Source: Alphaproteobacteria bacterium
Lineage (GTDB): Bacteria > Pseudomonadota > Alphaproteobacteria > Puniceispirillales > Marisalimonadaceae
Length of the DNA stretch: 21,581 nucleotides
Direction: 5' to 3'
NCBI GenBank assembly: GCA_016777645.1
Contig: JADHRC010000010.1
Location: 1-21,581, forward strand
The position numbers and the translations under genes were made by a program. This document shows, piece after piece, positions 14,645-21,581 of the stretch (position 1 is the stretch's first letter; each line of letters begins with the position of its first letter). The notes beneath the pieces are model-generated. The model had not been told where the DNA came from, ran no database searches, and saw only the letters and a list, made by a program, of their open reading frames with translations.

Positions 14645-16030
14645 ATGATTGATTGGAAAACAGATTCTTGGAGAAAATTTCCTATTAAGCAAGTTCCAGA
14701 ATATAGCAATATTTCTAATGTTGCTTTAGTCGAAAAAGAGCTTTCTATTAGACCACCATTAGTCTTTGCAGAAGAAGCAAGAAGACTTAGGAAAAGAATG
14801 GCTGATGTGGCTGAGGGTAAAGCTTTTTTATTGCAGGGTGGTGATTGTGCAGAATCCTTTGCAGAACATAATGCTAATAATATTAGAGATAGTTTTAGGG
14901 TTCTACTACAAATGGCAGTAGTTTTAACTTTCGGTTCCGCTTTGCCTGTTATCAAAATAGGTAGACTTGCAGGTCAATACTCTAAACCAAGGTCTTCGCC
15001 TTTTGAAGTTATAAATGATGTCTCCCTTCCAAGTTACCGCGGAGATATGGTAAACGATATGCTCTTTGATGAAGAAGCCAGGAAACCCGACCCCGAGAGA
15101 TTATTAAAAGTTTATGATAAATCGGCAGCAACACTAAATTTGTTAAGAGCTTTTGCCGGTGGTGGTATGGCCGACCTAACAAAGTTGCATGAGTGGAATT
15201 TAGAGTTTGTAAGAGGTACCAAAGCAGCTGAAAAGTATAAAGAACTTGCAGCTAAAATAACCTCATCTCTTGAGTTTATGAAAGCTTGTGGCATGACGCC
15301 AGAAAATACTCCTCAATTAAGAGAAACTGAATTTTATACTTCTCATGAAGGATTGTTGTTAAATTATGAGGAAGCATTAACAAGGAAAGATACCATCACA
15401 GAAGAAAAAGGTTGGTTTGCAACTTCCGCACATATGCTATGGATAGGTGATAGAACAAGAGACATAGATGAAGCTCATGTTGAATACATGAGAGGCATTG
15501 CAAATCCTATTGGTCTAAAATGTGGGCCATCTACAAATCCAGATGATTTACTTAGATTAATTGAAAGACTTAATCCTTTAAATCAATCTGGCAGACTAAC
15601 TTTGATTGCTAGGATGGGTTCTTCTGAAATACAAAAAAAATTAAAACCTCTTATAACTGCTGTTAAAAAATCTGGGTTAATTGTTGGTTGGTGTTGTGAT
15701 CCTATGCATGGCAACACTGTCAAAGCATCATCTGGTTTTAAGACAAGGAAAATGGATGATATTATGACTGAGGTTAAGGGTTTTTTTGAAGTTCACAAGG
15801 AGATGGATACTATACCAGGAGGTGTGCATTTTGAAATGACAGGTCAAAACGTTACTGAGTGTGTTGGAGGGGTGTATGAAGTTAATGAGTCTAACTTAGC
15901 TGATAGATATCATACACATTGTGATCCAAGATTAAATGCTACGCAATCCTTAGAGTTGGCGTTTTTATTAGCTGATTTACTGTCAGAAAATAGAAAAGGT
16001 CTTAACAAAGAAATCGCCGCAGTATCTTGA
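14645..16030 (+). CDS. Class II 3-deoxy-7-phosphoheptulonate (DAHP) synthase
   Basis: The 461-residue protein is the plant-type (AroA-II) enzyme that joins phosphoenolpyruvate and erythrose 4-phosphate at the entry to the shikimate pathway. The start WKTDSWRKFPIKQ-PEY (4-20) is typical. The four metal ligands are visible: Cys68 in GGDCAESF, then the His of DPMHGNT, the Glu of HFEMTGQN and the Asp of THCDPRLNATQSLELAF. RLAGQYSKPRS and SHEGLLLNYEEA are further conserved segments. A good SD (AAAGGA) precedes the ATG. The 112-bp gap after gor contains AT-rich DNA with a near-direct repeat (TATTTGAAG/TATTCGAAG), and probably the promoter, but no box pair stands out. The NAPRT-like gene follows after 10 bp. 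Confidence 0.96.
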   Translation: MIDWKTDSWRKFPIKQVPEYSNISNVALVEKELSIRPPLVFAEEARRLRKRMADVAEGKAFLLQGGDCAESFAEHNANNIRDSFRVLLQMAVVLTFGSALPVIKIGRLAGQYSKPRSSPFEVINDVSLPSYRGDMVNDMLFDEEARKPDPERLLKVYDKSAATLNLLRAFAGGGMADLTKLHEWNLEFVRGTKAAEKYKELAAKITSSLEFMKACGMTPENTPQLRETEFYTSHEGLLLNYEEALTRKDTITEEKGWFATSAHMLWIGDRTRDIDEAHVEYMRGIANPIGLKCGPSTNPDDLLRLIERLNPLNQSGRLTLIARMGSSEIQKKLKPLITAVKKSGLIVGWCCDPMHGNTVKASSGFKTRKMDDIMTEVKGFFEVHKEMDTIPGGVHFEMTGQNVTECVGGVYEVNESNLADRYHTHCDPRLNATQSLELAFLLADLLSENRKGLNKEIAAVS

Positions 16031-16040
16031 GAGTTTAGCA

Positions 16041-17222
16041 TTGTCCAATCACCCAAAAAAAAATAATGTAAAAATTATAAAAAAAAATACTTGGCCATCT
16101 TCACTTCGTCCTACTCCTGATCAATTACCTTCAGTAACCGACACCTATTTCTTAAGAACGAAGGACATTGTTAGTGCATATGGTGATACTGAAGTTACAT
16201 ATGCAATATTCATGAGAAGACCAGTAATTGCTGCTTTAGACCCAGCAGTAAGTTGGCTTGAGGAAATTGTAAAAGATAGAAAAGGAAGCGTTAGCATTAA
16301 GCGTTCTTTTGAAGAAGGCAGTGATGTAGGTGCAGGGGAACCAATGATTTATATATCAGGTTCCATGTTGTTGTTAGTAGATTTAGAAACCGCCTTGTTG
16401 CAGAAAATAGGAGCAACTTGTGTGGCAGCTTATAATGCGAGGTCAATGGTAGATAGCCTAAGACAAACATCATTTCTTGCTATGGACGCACGACATTGTG
16501 CTGGTTCAGATATGGCAGATTTAATGGCCTATGGAGCATACGTAGGTTCCCAAAGAGTGAAATCTGAAACTAAAGCAATTGGATTTATTGGTTGCGCAAC
16601 AGATAAAACTGCTCATTTATTTGAAAATACTAGAGGTTTGGGAACTATGCCTCATGCTCTGATTGGTTACGCTGGTTCAACACTCAAGGCTGCGAAGATG
16701 TTTCATTCAACTTGGCCAGACCAACCCTTAACTGTTTTAATAGATTATTTTGGAAAAGAAATTACTGATGGTTTAATGGTATGTAGATCTTTTAAGAGTT
16801 TATCTGATCAAAATAGACTATCTTTAAGATTAGACACACATGGTGGAAGGTATATAGAGGGGTTAGACGTTGCAGGCTCTTATGCTGTCCTAGAAAGAAA
16901 TGCGCCTGAAGCAATCAGAGGCTACAGAACTGAACAGGAATTGAGATATCTTATTGGGACTGGGGTTTCTGCAGCTGCTGTTTGGCATTTAAGAGAAATG
17001 CTTAACAATGCTGGTTTTGAAAAGGTTAAAATTGTTGCCTCTAGTGGTTTTGGCCCAGAAAAGTGTAAAGTATTTGCCCTTGCTAATGTTCCTGTAGATG
17101 TTATAGGGACAGGCTCTTATTTACCAAGCAGGTGGTCAGAAACATATGCAACTGCAGATATCATTTCATATGGCGGAAAATCTCAAGTGAAACTTGGCAG
17201 AGAATTTCTGCTAAGGCGATAA
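16041..17222 (+). CDS. pncB: Nicotinate phosphoribosyltransferase-like protein
   Basis: The 393-residue protein shows the NAPRT/QPRT barrel pattern: DTYFLRTKDIVSAYGD (34-49) near the N-terminus, EEGSDVGAGEP (91-101) in the first domain, GTMPHALIG (201-209) with H205 at the position of a catalytic His, LRLDTHGGRYIEGLD (262-276), and a phosphate-binding end with SSGFGPEK and IGTGSYLP. It should convert nicotinate, PRPP and ATP to nicotinate mononucleotide in NAD salvage. The start is TTG with GAGAG overlapping the upstream stop; the next Met is residue 58, too late for a complete domain. The NAD synthetase gene follows after 23 bp, which fits the pathway. The nadD step between them is not in the window. 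Confidence 0.87.
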   Translation: MSNHPKKNNVKIIKKNTWPSSLRPTPDQLPSVTDTYFLRTKDIVSAYGDTEVTYAIFMRRPVIAALDPAVSWLEEIVKDRKGSVSIKRSFEEGSDVGAGEPMIYISGSMLLLVDLETALLQKIGATCVAAYNARSMVDSLRQTSFLAMDARHCAGSDMADLMAYGAYVGSQRVKSETKAIGFIGCATDKTAHLFENTRGLGTMPHALIGYAGSTLKAAKMFHSTWPDQPLTVLIDYFGKEITDGLMVCRSFKSLSDQNRLSLRLDTHGGRYIEGLDVAGSYAVLERNAPEAIRGYRTEQELRYLIGTGVSAAAVWHLREMLNNAGFEKVKIVASSGFGPEKCKVFALANVPVDVIGTGSYLPSRWSETYATADIISYGGKSQVKLGREFLLRR

Positions 17223-17245
17223 AAAGTCAATTTAAAGAGTAATTA

Positions 17246-18904
17246 ATGAAAAATAATATTAATATTGCACTAGCGCAATTAAATCCAAAAGTTGGTGATG
17301 TTAAAGGAAATGTATCGAAATTAATTAATATCAGAAATGATTTAGGTAAAAATATTGATATTATAGTTGTTCCTGAACTTTATTTAACAGGATATCCAAT
17401 TGATGATTTGGTTCTAAGAAATGATTTTTTAGAGCTTGTTGAAAATGAAATAAATCGACTTGCTAAGCTTACTGATGACGGTAATGCTGCAATTGTAATT
17501 GGTGCTCCAAGAAAGGATAAAAGTTTTTTAAGAAACTCTGTTTTTGTTTTGGATGAAGGAAAAGTATTATCTTTTAGAGACAAACATAATCTTCCTAATA
17601 CTGGAGTTTTTGACGAACAAAGAATTTTTTCTCCTGGTTCACTATCTGGTCCAGTTAAAATTAGAGGCATATTATTTGGATTACCAATTTGTGAAGATAT
17701 ATGGACTGATACTGTAATAGAATGTTTATGTGAAACAGGTTCTGAAATAATTCTTTCAATTAATGCTTCTCCATTTTCAATCAAGAAAGGTGACCAGAGA
17801 ATGTCGGTTGCTGTTTCCCGAGTGTTGGAGTCGAAATTACCTATAATTTATCTTAATAGAGTTGGTGGGCAGGATGAGCTAATTTTTGATGGAAGCTCTT
17901 TTTGTCTCAATGAAGAAGGAAAGTTAACTGTACAGTTAAAGGATTTTGAAGAACAAGTTTTAAAAATTGAACTGAATAAAATACAAAACAAATGGATAAT
18001 TAAAGATAATATACACAAAATTTCTTCAAATGTAGAGGCTCTTTATAAAGCATTAGTAGTAAGCGTAAGAGATTATGTTTTTAATAATGGTTTTCCTGGT
18101 GTTGTGCTTGGAATGTCTGGGGGAATAGATTCTGCTCTGGTTGCTGCTATTGCAACAGACGCAATTGGCCCCAGTCTTGTCAAGGCAATTATGATGCCGA
18201 GTCCATATACTAGTAAAGAAAGTTTAGAAGATGCAGAATTGGCGTCTTCAAATTTAGGTATAGATTATTCATTTCTAAAGATAGAAGATGGTATGGATAC
18301 CGTAGATAAAATTTTATCTGATTTTAAAGGACCTCATAAGCCAGCTGGAATTACAGAAGAAAATATACAATCAAGATTGAGAGGTTTACTTTTAATGGCG
18401 GTTTCTAATAGATATGGTTATATGGTTTTAGCCACTGGTAACAAATCTGAGTACGCTGTTGGTTATGCCACCTTATACGGTGATATGTGCGGTGGTTTTG
18501 CGGCTATTAAAGATGTATGGAAAACAGATGTTTTTAATTTATGTAAATGGAGAAACAAGAATAAACCTAAAGAATTTTTAGGTCCAGATGGGCTGGTAAT
18601 TCCAGAAAGAATAATTACCAAGCCCCCAAGTGCAGAATTAAGAGAAGATCAAAAAGATACAGATAGTTTACCAGAATACGAGGTTCTTGATGGTATTCTC
18701 AAAAAATTAGTTGAAGATAATTTGTCTCTTAATCAGATAGTTGATTTAGGTTATAATATTGATGATGTAAAGAAGATTTCTATGCTTCTATCTAGATCAG
18801 AGTATAAAAGGTTTCAATCTGCTCCTGGACCTAAGGTTACTGAAAAAGCATTTGGAAGGGATAGAAGATATCCATTGACTAGTGGTTTTAGAAATTGGAA
18901 TTAA
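17246..18904 (+). CDS. nadE: Glutamine-dependent NAD+ synthetase
   Basis: The 552-residue protein is a two-domain enzyme that amidates nicotinate adenine dinucleotide to NAD. The N-terminal nitrilase-type glutaminase has the catalytic triad Glu44 (VPELYLTGYP), Lys113 (RDKHNLPN) and Cys149 (LPICEDIW), so it takes ammonia from glutamine. The synthetase domain has the ATP-pyrophosphatase loop SGGIDS (291-296), then ATGNKSEYAVGYATLYGDMCGGF and KDVWKTDVF, all intact. The ATG has AAAGAG upstream at normal spacing. It directly follows the NAPRT-like gene, and the pair covers the first and last steps of the Preiss-Handler route. The next gene, gltX, is 47 bp downstream. Confidence 0.96.
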   Translation: MKNNINIALAQLNPKVGDVKGNVSKLINIRNDLGKNIDIIVVPELYLTGYPIDDLVLRNDFLELVENEINRLAKLTDDGNAAIVIGAPRKDKSFLRNSVFVLDEGKVLSFRDKHNLPNTGVFDEQRIFSPGSLSGPVKIRGILFGLPICEDIWTDTVIECLCETGSEIILSINASPFSIKKGDQRMSVAVSRVLESKLPIIYLNRVGGQDELIFDGSSFCLNEEGKLTVQLKDFEEQVLKIELNKIQNKWIIKDNIHKISSNVEALYKALVVSVRDYVFNNGFPGVVLGMSGGIDSALVAAIATDAIGPSLVKAIMMPSPYTSKESLEDAELASSNLGIDYSFLKIEDGMDTVDKILSDFKGPHKPAGITEENIQSRLRGLLLMAVSNRYGYMVLATGNKSEYAVGYATLYGDMCGGFAAIKDVWKTDVFNLCKWRNKNKPKEFLGPDGLVIPERIITKPPSAELREDQKDTDSLPEYEVLDGILKKLVEDNLSLNQIVDLGYNIDDVKKISMLLSRSEYKRFQSAPGPKVTEKAFGRDRRYPLTSGFRNWN

Positions 18905-18951
18905 AGAAGCCATCCCAGATTGTATATAATTTTTATAATTAGGAATTAACT

Positions 18952-20286
18952 ATGACTAAAGTTAGATTTGCGCCTAGCCCAACAGGATATTTACATATTG
19001 GCAATTTTAGGACAGCACTTATTAATTTTTTGTATGCTAGAAATAAAAATGGTCATTTTATGCTGAGAATAGATGATACCGATGATGAGAGGTCTCAAAT
19101 AAAATATGAGCATGCAATAAAAGAAGATTTAGATTGGATGGGAATTAATTGGGATAGCCTAGAAAAGCAATCTTCCAGATTATTTTACTATGATCAAGCT
19201 CTTGAAAAATTACTTGATAAAAAAAGAGCCTACCCCTGTTTTGAAACTCCTGAGGAATTATCATTAAAAAGAAAAAGGCAATTATCATCTGGAAAGCCTC
19301 CAATTTATGATAGAACAGCTCTTCATTTATCTGATTCCGATATTGCAGATTTTAAAGCCAAAGGAATAAGACCTCATTATAGATTTTTACTTGATCACTC
19401 AGACGTTAATTGGAACGATCTTGTGAAAGGGCCTAGCAGATATAATATGTCTAATTTGTCAGATCCAGTTATCATTAGAGAAGATGGGAAAGTAATTTAT
19501 ACACTTGCATCTGTTGTTGACGATATCGATTTTGAGATAACTGATATTCTAAGAGGCGAAGATCATATGACAAATTCTGCAGCTCAAATACAATTGTTTG
19601 AAGCTTTAGAAGCTTCACCTCCAAACTTAGGACATTTATCATTGTTGACAGATATCTCTGGTGCAGGTCTCTCAAAACGTATTGGTAGTCTTTCATTAAG
19701 AGATTTAAAAGCTGAGGGTTTTCAACCAATGGCTATCTCGTCTTTATTGTCAAAAGTAGGCACTTCAGACTCTGTCGATATATTCAAGGATATAAATCAA
19801 ATTACTTTTGATTTTGACATAGAAAAATTTGGAAAGTCTAAACCCAAATTTGATAAAAATGAATTGAAATTCCTGAACTCTAAATATTTTAAATTATTAG
19901 ATTTTGAAGATATTTACGATCAATTAAAAAACTTTAATTTTGAAGTTACATCAGGTTTTTGGGAGTTAGTTAAGGATAACATAGAAAATATCAAACAAAT
20001 TGAAACATGGTGGCATATAATCTATGGAAAAATAAAACCAGTCTACAATGATACAGATTTTATCAAAACTTGTCTTCAAAATTTACCAAATGGTAATTTT
20101 AATGAAAATACCTGGTCAATTTGGACAAGTAATATTATGAAAGTGAGTGGTAGAAAAGGTAAAGATTTATATAATCCCCTTAGATTATGTTTGACAGGAC
20201 AAAGTAGAGGTCCAGAAATGGCAACTTTGGTATTATTAATGGGAAGAAAAAAAATTATTGAAAGACTTTCACTCAATGACCTATGA
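18952..20286 (+). CDS. gltX: Glutamyl-tRNA synthetase (GLSKR-type)
   Basis: The 444-residue class I synthetase charges tRNA with glutamate. The HIGH motif reads HIGN (15-18) inside PSPTGYLHIGNFRTAL, DDTDDERS (41-48) follows, and LRGEDHMTNSAAQ (200-212) is the conserved GxxH region. The KMSKS loop reads GLSKR (239-243) in GAGLSKRIGSLSLRDL. That form is common in one of the two GltX paralogues of many alphaproteobacteria, the other having a KLSKR-type loop. If a second paralogue exists elsewhere, this one may prefer tRNA-Gln or tRNA-Glu; if it is alone it is probably non-discriminating, with GatCAB completing Gln-tRNA. The ATG has AGGA eight bases upstream. cysS starts 12 bp after the stop. Confidence 0.95.
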   Translation: MTKVRFAPSPTGYLHIGNFRTALINFLYARNKNGHFMLRIDDTDDERSQIKYEHAIKEDLDWMGINWDSLEKQSSRLFYYDQALEKLLDKKRAYPCFETPEELSLKRKRQLSSGKPPIYDRTALHLSDSDIADFKAKGIRPHYRFLLDHSDVNWNDLVKGPSRYNMSNLSDPVIIREDGKVIYTLASVVDDIDFEITDILRGEDHMTNSAAQIQLFEALEASPPNLGHLSLLTDISGAGLSKRIGSLSLRDLKAEGFQPMAISSLLSKVGTSDSVDIFKDINQITFDFDIEKFGKSKPKFDKNELKFLNSKYFKLLDFEDIYDQLKNFNFEVTSGFWELVKDNIENIKQIETWWHIIYGKIKPVYNDTDFIKTCLQNLPNGNFNENTWSIWTSNIMKVSGRKGKDLYNPLRLCLTGQSRGPEMATLVLLMGRKKIIERLSLNDL

Positions 20287-20298
20287 GTAAATGGTAAT

Positions 20299-21581
20299 AT
20301 GAATAATCTTAAACTCTATAATACAGCTAAAAGAAAAGTTTTACTTTTTAAACCAATCGACATTGAAAATGTTAGAATTTATGCTTGTGGCCCAACTGTT
20401 TATGATTTTATTCATATAGGAAATGCAAGGCCTTTAGTCATATTTGATATTCTAGTAAGATTGTTAAGAAAAATATATCCCAGCGTTACTTATGTAAGAA
20501 ATATAACGGATATTGATGATAAAATAAATAAAAGGGCTTTTGATGAAGGTATTTCGATTTCTCAATTAACAAATGAAACAATAAAAAATTTTCATAATGA
20601 TTGTGATGCATTAGGAAATTTAAAGCCAGATTTCGAGCCCAAGGCTACTGAACACATTAATGAGATGATTGAAATGATAAAAACTTTAATAGATACAGGT
20701 TTTGCATATTTATCATCAAGCCATATTCTTTTTTCTATTGATAGATACAAAGATTATGGTTCCTTATCAGGAAGGTCATTGAAAGAAATGATATCAGGGT
20801 CAAGGGTTGATGTGCAAGATTATAAAAAAAATCCTGGAGATTTTATTCTTTGGAAACCATCCTCTAATAATCAACCAGGCTGGGAAAGCCCATGGGGAAG
20901 AGGGCGACCTGGTTGGCATATTGAATGTTCTGCAATGAGCAAAAAATATTTGGGTGAACATTTTGATATTCATGCTGGCGGTCTTGATTTAATATTTCCA
21001 CATCATGAAAATGAGATTGCACAATCATGCTGTGCTAATAATACAGATGTTATGGCAAATTATTGGATACATAATGGCTATGTCACATCCAATGGAGAAA
21101 AAATGTCAAAATCACTTGGAAATTTTGTATCAATTAATGATCTACTAATAGATTTTGCAGGCGAAACAATAAGGTATGCTTTAATGCAAGCTCATTATAG
21201 GGCTCCTCTAAATTTTTCAAAAAAATCTTTAATAGAGGCTAAAAAATCTTTGGCAAGATTATACAGGGCTACAGAAGGTTATGAAGTAGATGGTGAGATT
21301 GATAAAGAAATAATAGATAATGTTAACGAAGATTTGAATACGCCAAAAGCTCTTGCCAGAGCACATTATCTTGCGGATCAATCAAATAAAGGAAGTAGGG
21401 AGTGTGCACAATTATTAAAAAATTCAAGTAAGATACTTGGTTTTTTATCTCATTCATCTGACGAATGGTTTAAAAACAGAAATAATTCTAAAAGTTTAAA
21501 TTCAACTGATTTAAAAATAACTGAGGAAGAAATTAACAGTCTTATTTTAGAAAGATATAATGCTAAAAATTCTAAAAACTT
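20299..21581 (+). CDS. cysS: Cysteinyl-tRNA synthetase, 3' end cut by window
   Basis: The frame is open from the ATG to the last base, giving 427 codons with the C-terminus missing. I expect only a few tens of residues lost, since the family is about 460 residues. Motifs are complete: CGPTVYDFIHIGNARP (30-45) with HIGN at 39-42; zinc ligands C30, C210 (in GWHIEC), H235 and E239 (in PHHENE); and KMSKS at 268-272. These match E. coli CysS (C28, C209, H234, E238) with small offsets. The last visible residues, ending LILERYNAKNSKN, fit the C-terminal region of the family, where an ER-x-x-A-R pattern is usual. It is 12 bp downstream of gltX, so the two genes are probably co-transcribed. Confidence 0.95.
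   Translation, partial: MNNLKLYNTAKRKVLLFKPIDIENVRIYACGPTVYDFIHIGNARPLVIFDILVRLLRKIYPSVTYVRNITDIDDKINKRAFDEGISISQLTNETIKNFHNDCDALGNLKPDFEPKATEHINEMIEMIKTLIDTGFAYLSSSHILFSIDRYKDYGSLSGRSLKEMISGSRVDVQDYKKNPGDFILWKPSSNNQPGWESPWGRGRPGWHIECSAMSKKYLGEHFDIHAGGLDLIFPHHENEIAQSCCANNTDVMANYWIHNGYVTSNGEKMSKSLGNFVSINDLLIDFAGETIRYALMQAHYRAPLNFSKKSLIEAKKSLARLYRATEGYEVDGEIDKEIIDNVNEDLNTPKALARAHYLADQSNKGSRECAQLLKNSSKILGFLSHSSDEWFKNRNNSKSLNSTDLKITEEEINSLILERYNAKNSKN

Noticed and set aside
1..21581. tRNA or rRNA genes, CRISPR arrays, insertion sequences, phage genes
   Set aside because: Gaps are short and nearly all sequence is accounted for by metabolic genes; no cloverleaf-like stretch, spaced repeats, transposase or integrase was seen.

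Overview
The window is strongly AT-rich and gene-dense, with short intergenic gaps. Several genes start at TTG, supported by well-placed Shine-Dalgarno (SD) sequences. The class II DAHP synthase, the GLSKR-type glutamyl-tRNA synthetase and the general layout fit a streamlined, low-GC alphaproteobacterium, most likely marine. That placement is inferred from protein families and composition; there is no rRNA or other marker here.

Layout. (1) 12-2508, minus strand: a class I DNA photolyase followed one base later by a membrane-anchored metallophosphoesterase. (2) 2640-3812, plus: a family III CoA-transferase divergent from the photolyase, with a perfect TTTGTAC-tt-GTACAAA inverted repeat in the shared upstream region. 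(3) 3813-4230: a gap that holds two divergent tiny genes, each for a one-helix membrane peptide of 34 or 40 residues. (4) 4231-6771, plus: a GMC flavin oxidoreductase and a YghU-type glutathione transferase/disulfide reductase. (5) 6774-9217, minus: a TauD-family dioxygenase, a NAD-type SDR and a NADP-type SDR, probably one operon. (6) 9335-11370, plus: a bicupin related to gentisate dioxygenases, a CPWC DsbA/FrnE-like protein and a small flavodoxin-like protein, divergent from the dioxygenase operon across a dyad-rich 117-bp gap. (7) 11371-12213, minus: a 3-hydroxyisobutyrate-dehydrogenase-family enzyme. (8) 12303-21581, plus: a MaoC/mesaconyl-CoA-hydratase-like protein, glutathione reductase, class II DAHP synthase, nicotinate phosphoribosyltransferase-like protein, glutamine-dependent NAD synthetase, glutamyl-tRNA synthetase and cysteinyl-tRNA synthetase (cut by the window end).

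How it fits together. The right half (13174 onward) is housekeeping: glutathione redox balance, entry to the shikimate pathway, NAD salvage and amidation, and tRNA charging. The left and middle are accessory: about ten oxidoreductases and CoA enzymes with no transporter, regulator or transposase in view. They look like pieces of catabolic pathways for an organic substrate that the sequence does not identify. No tRNA, rRNA, CRISPR array, insertion sequence or convincing rho-independent terminator was seen. The most interesting unexplained items are the nested dyad in front of the bicupin gene, whose outer arm contains that gene's SD, and the pair of unannotated membrane micropeptides.
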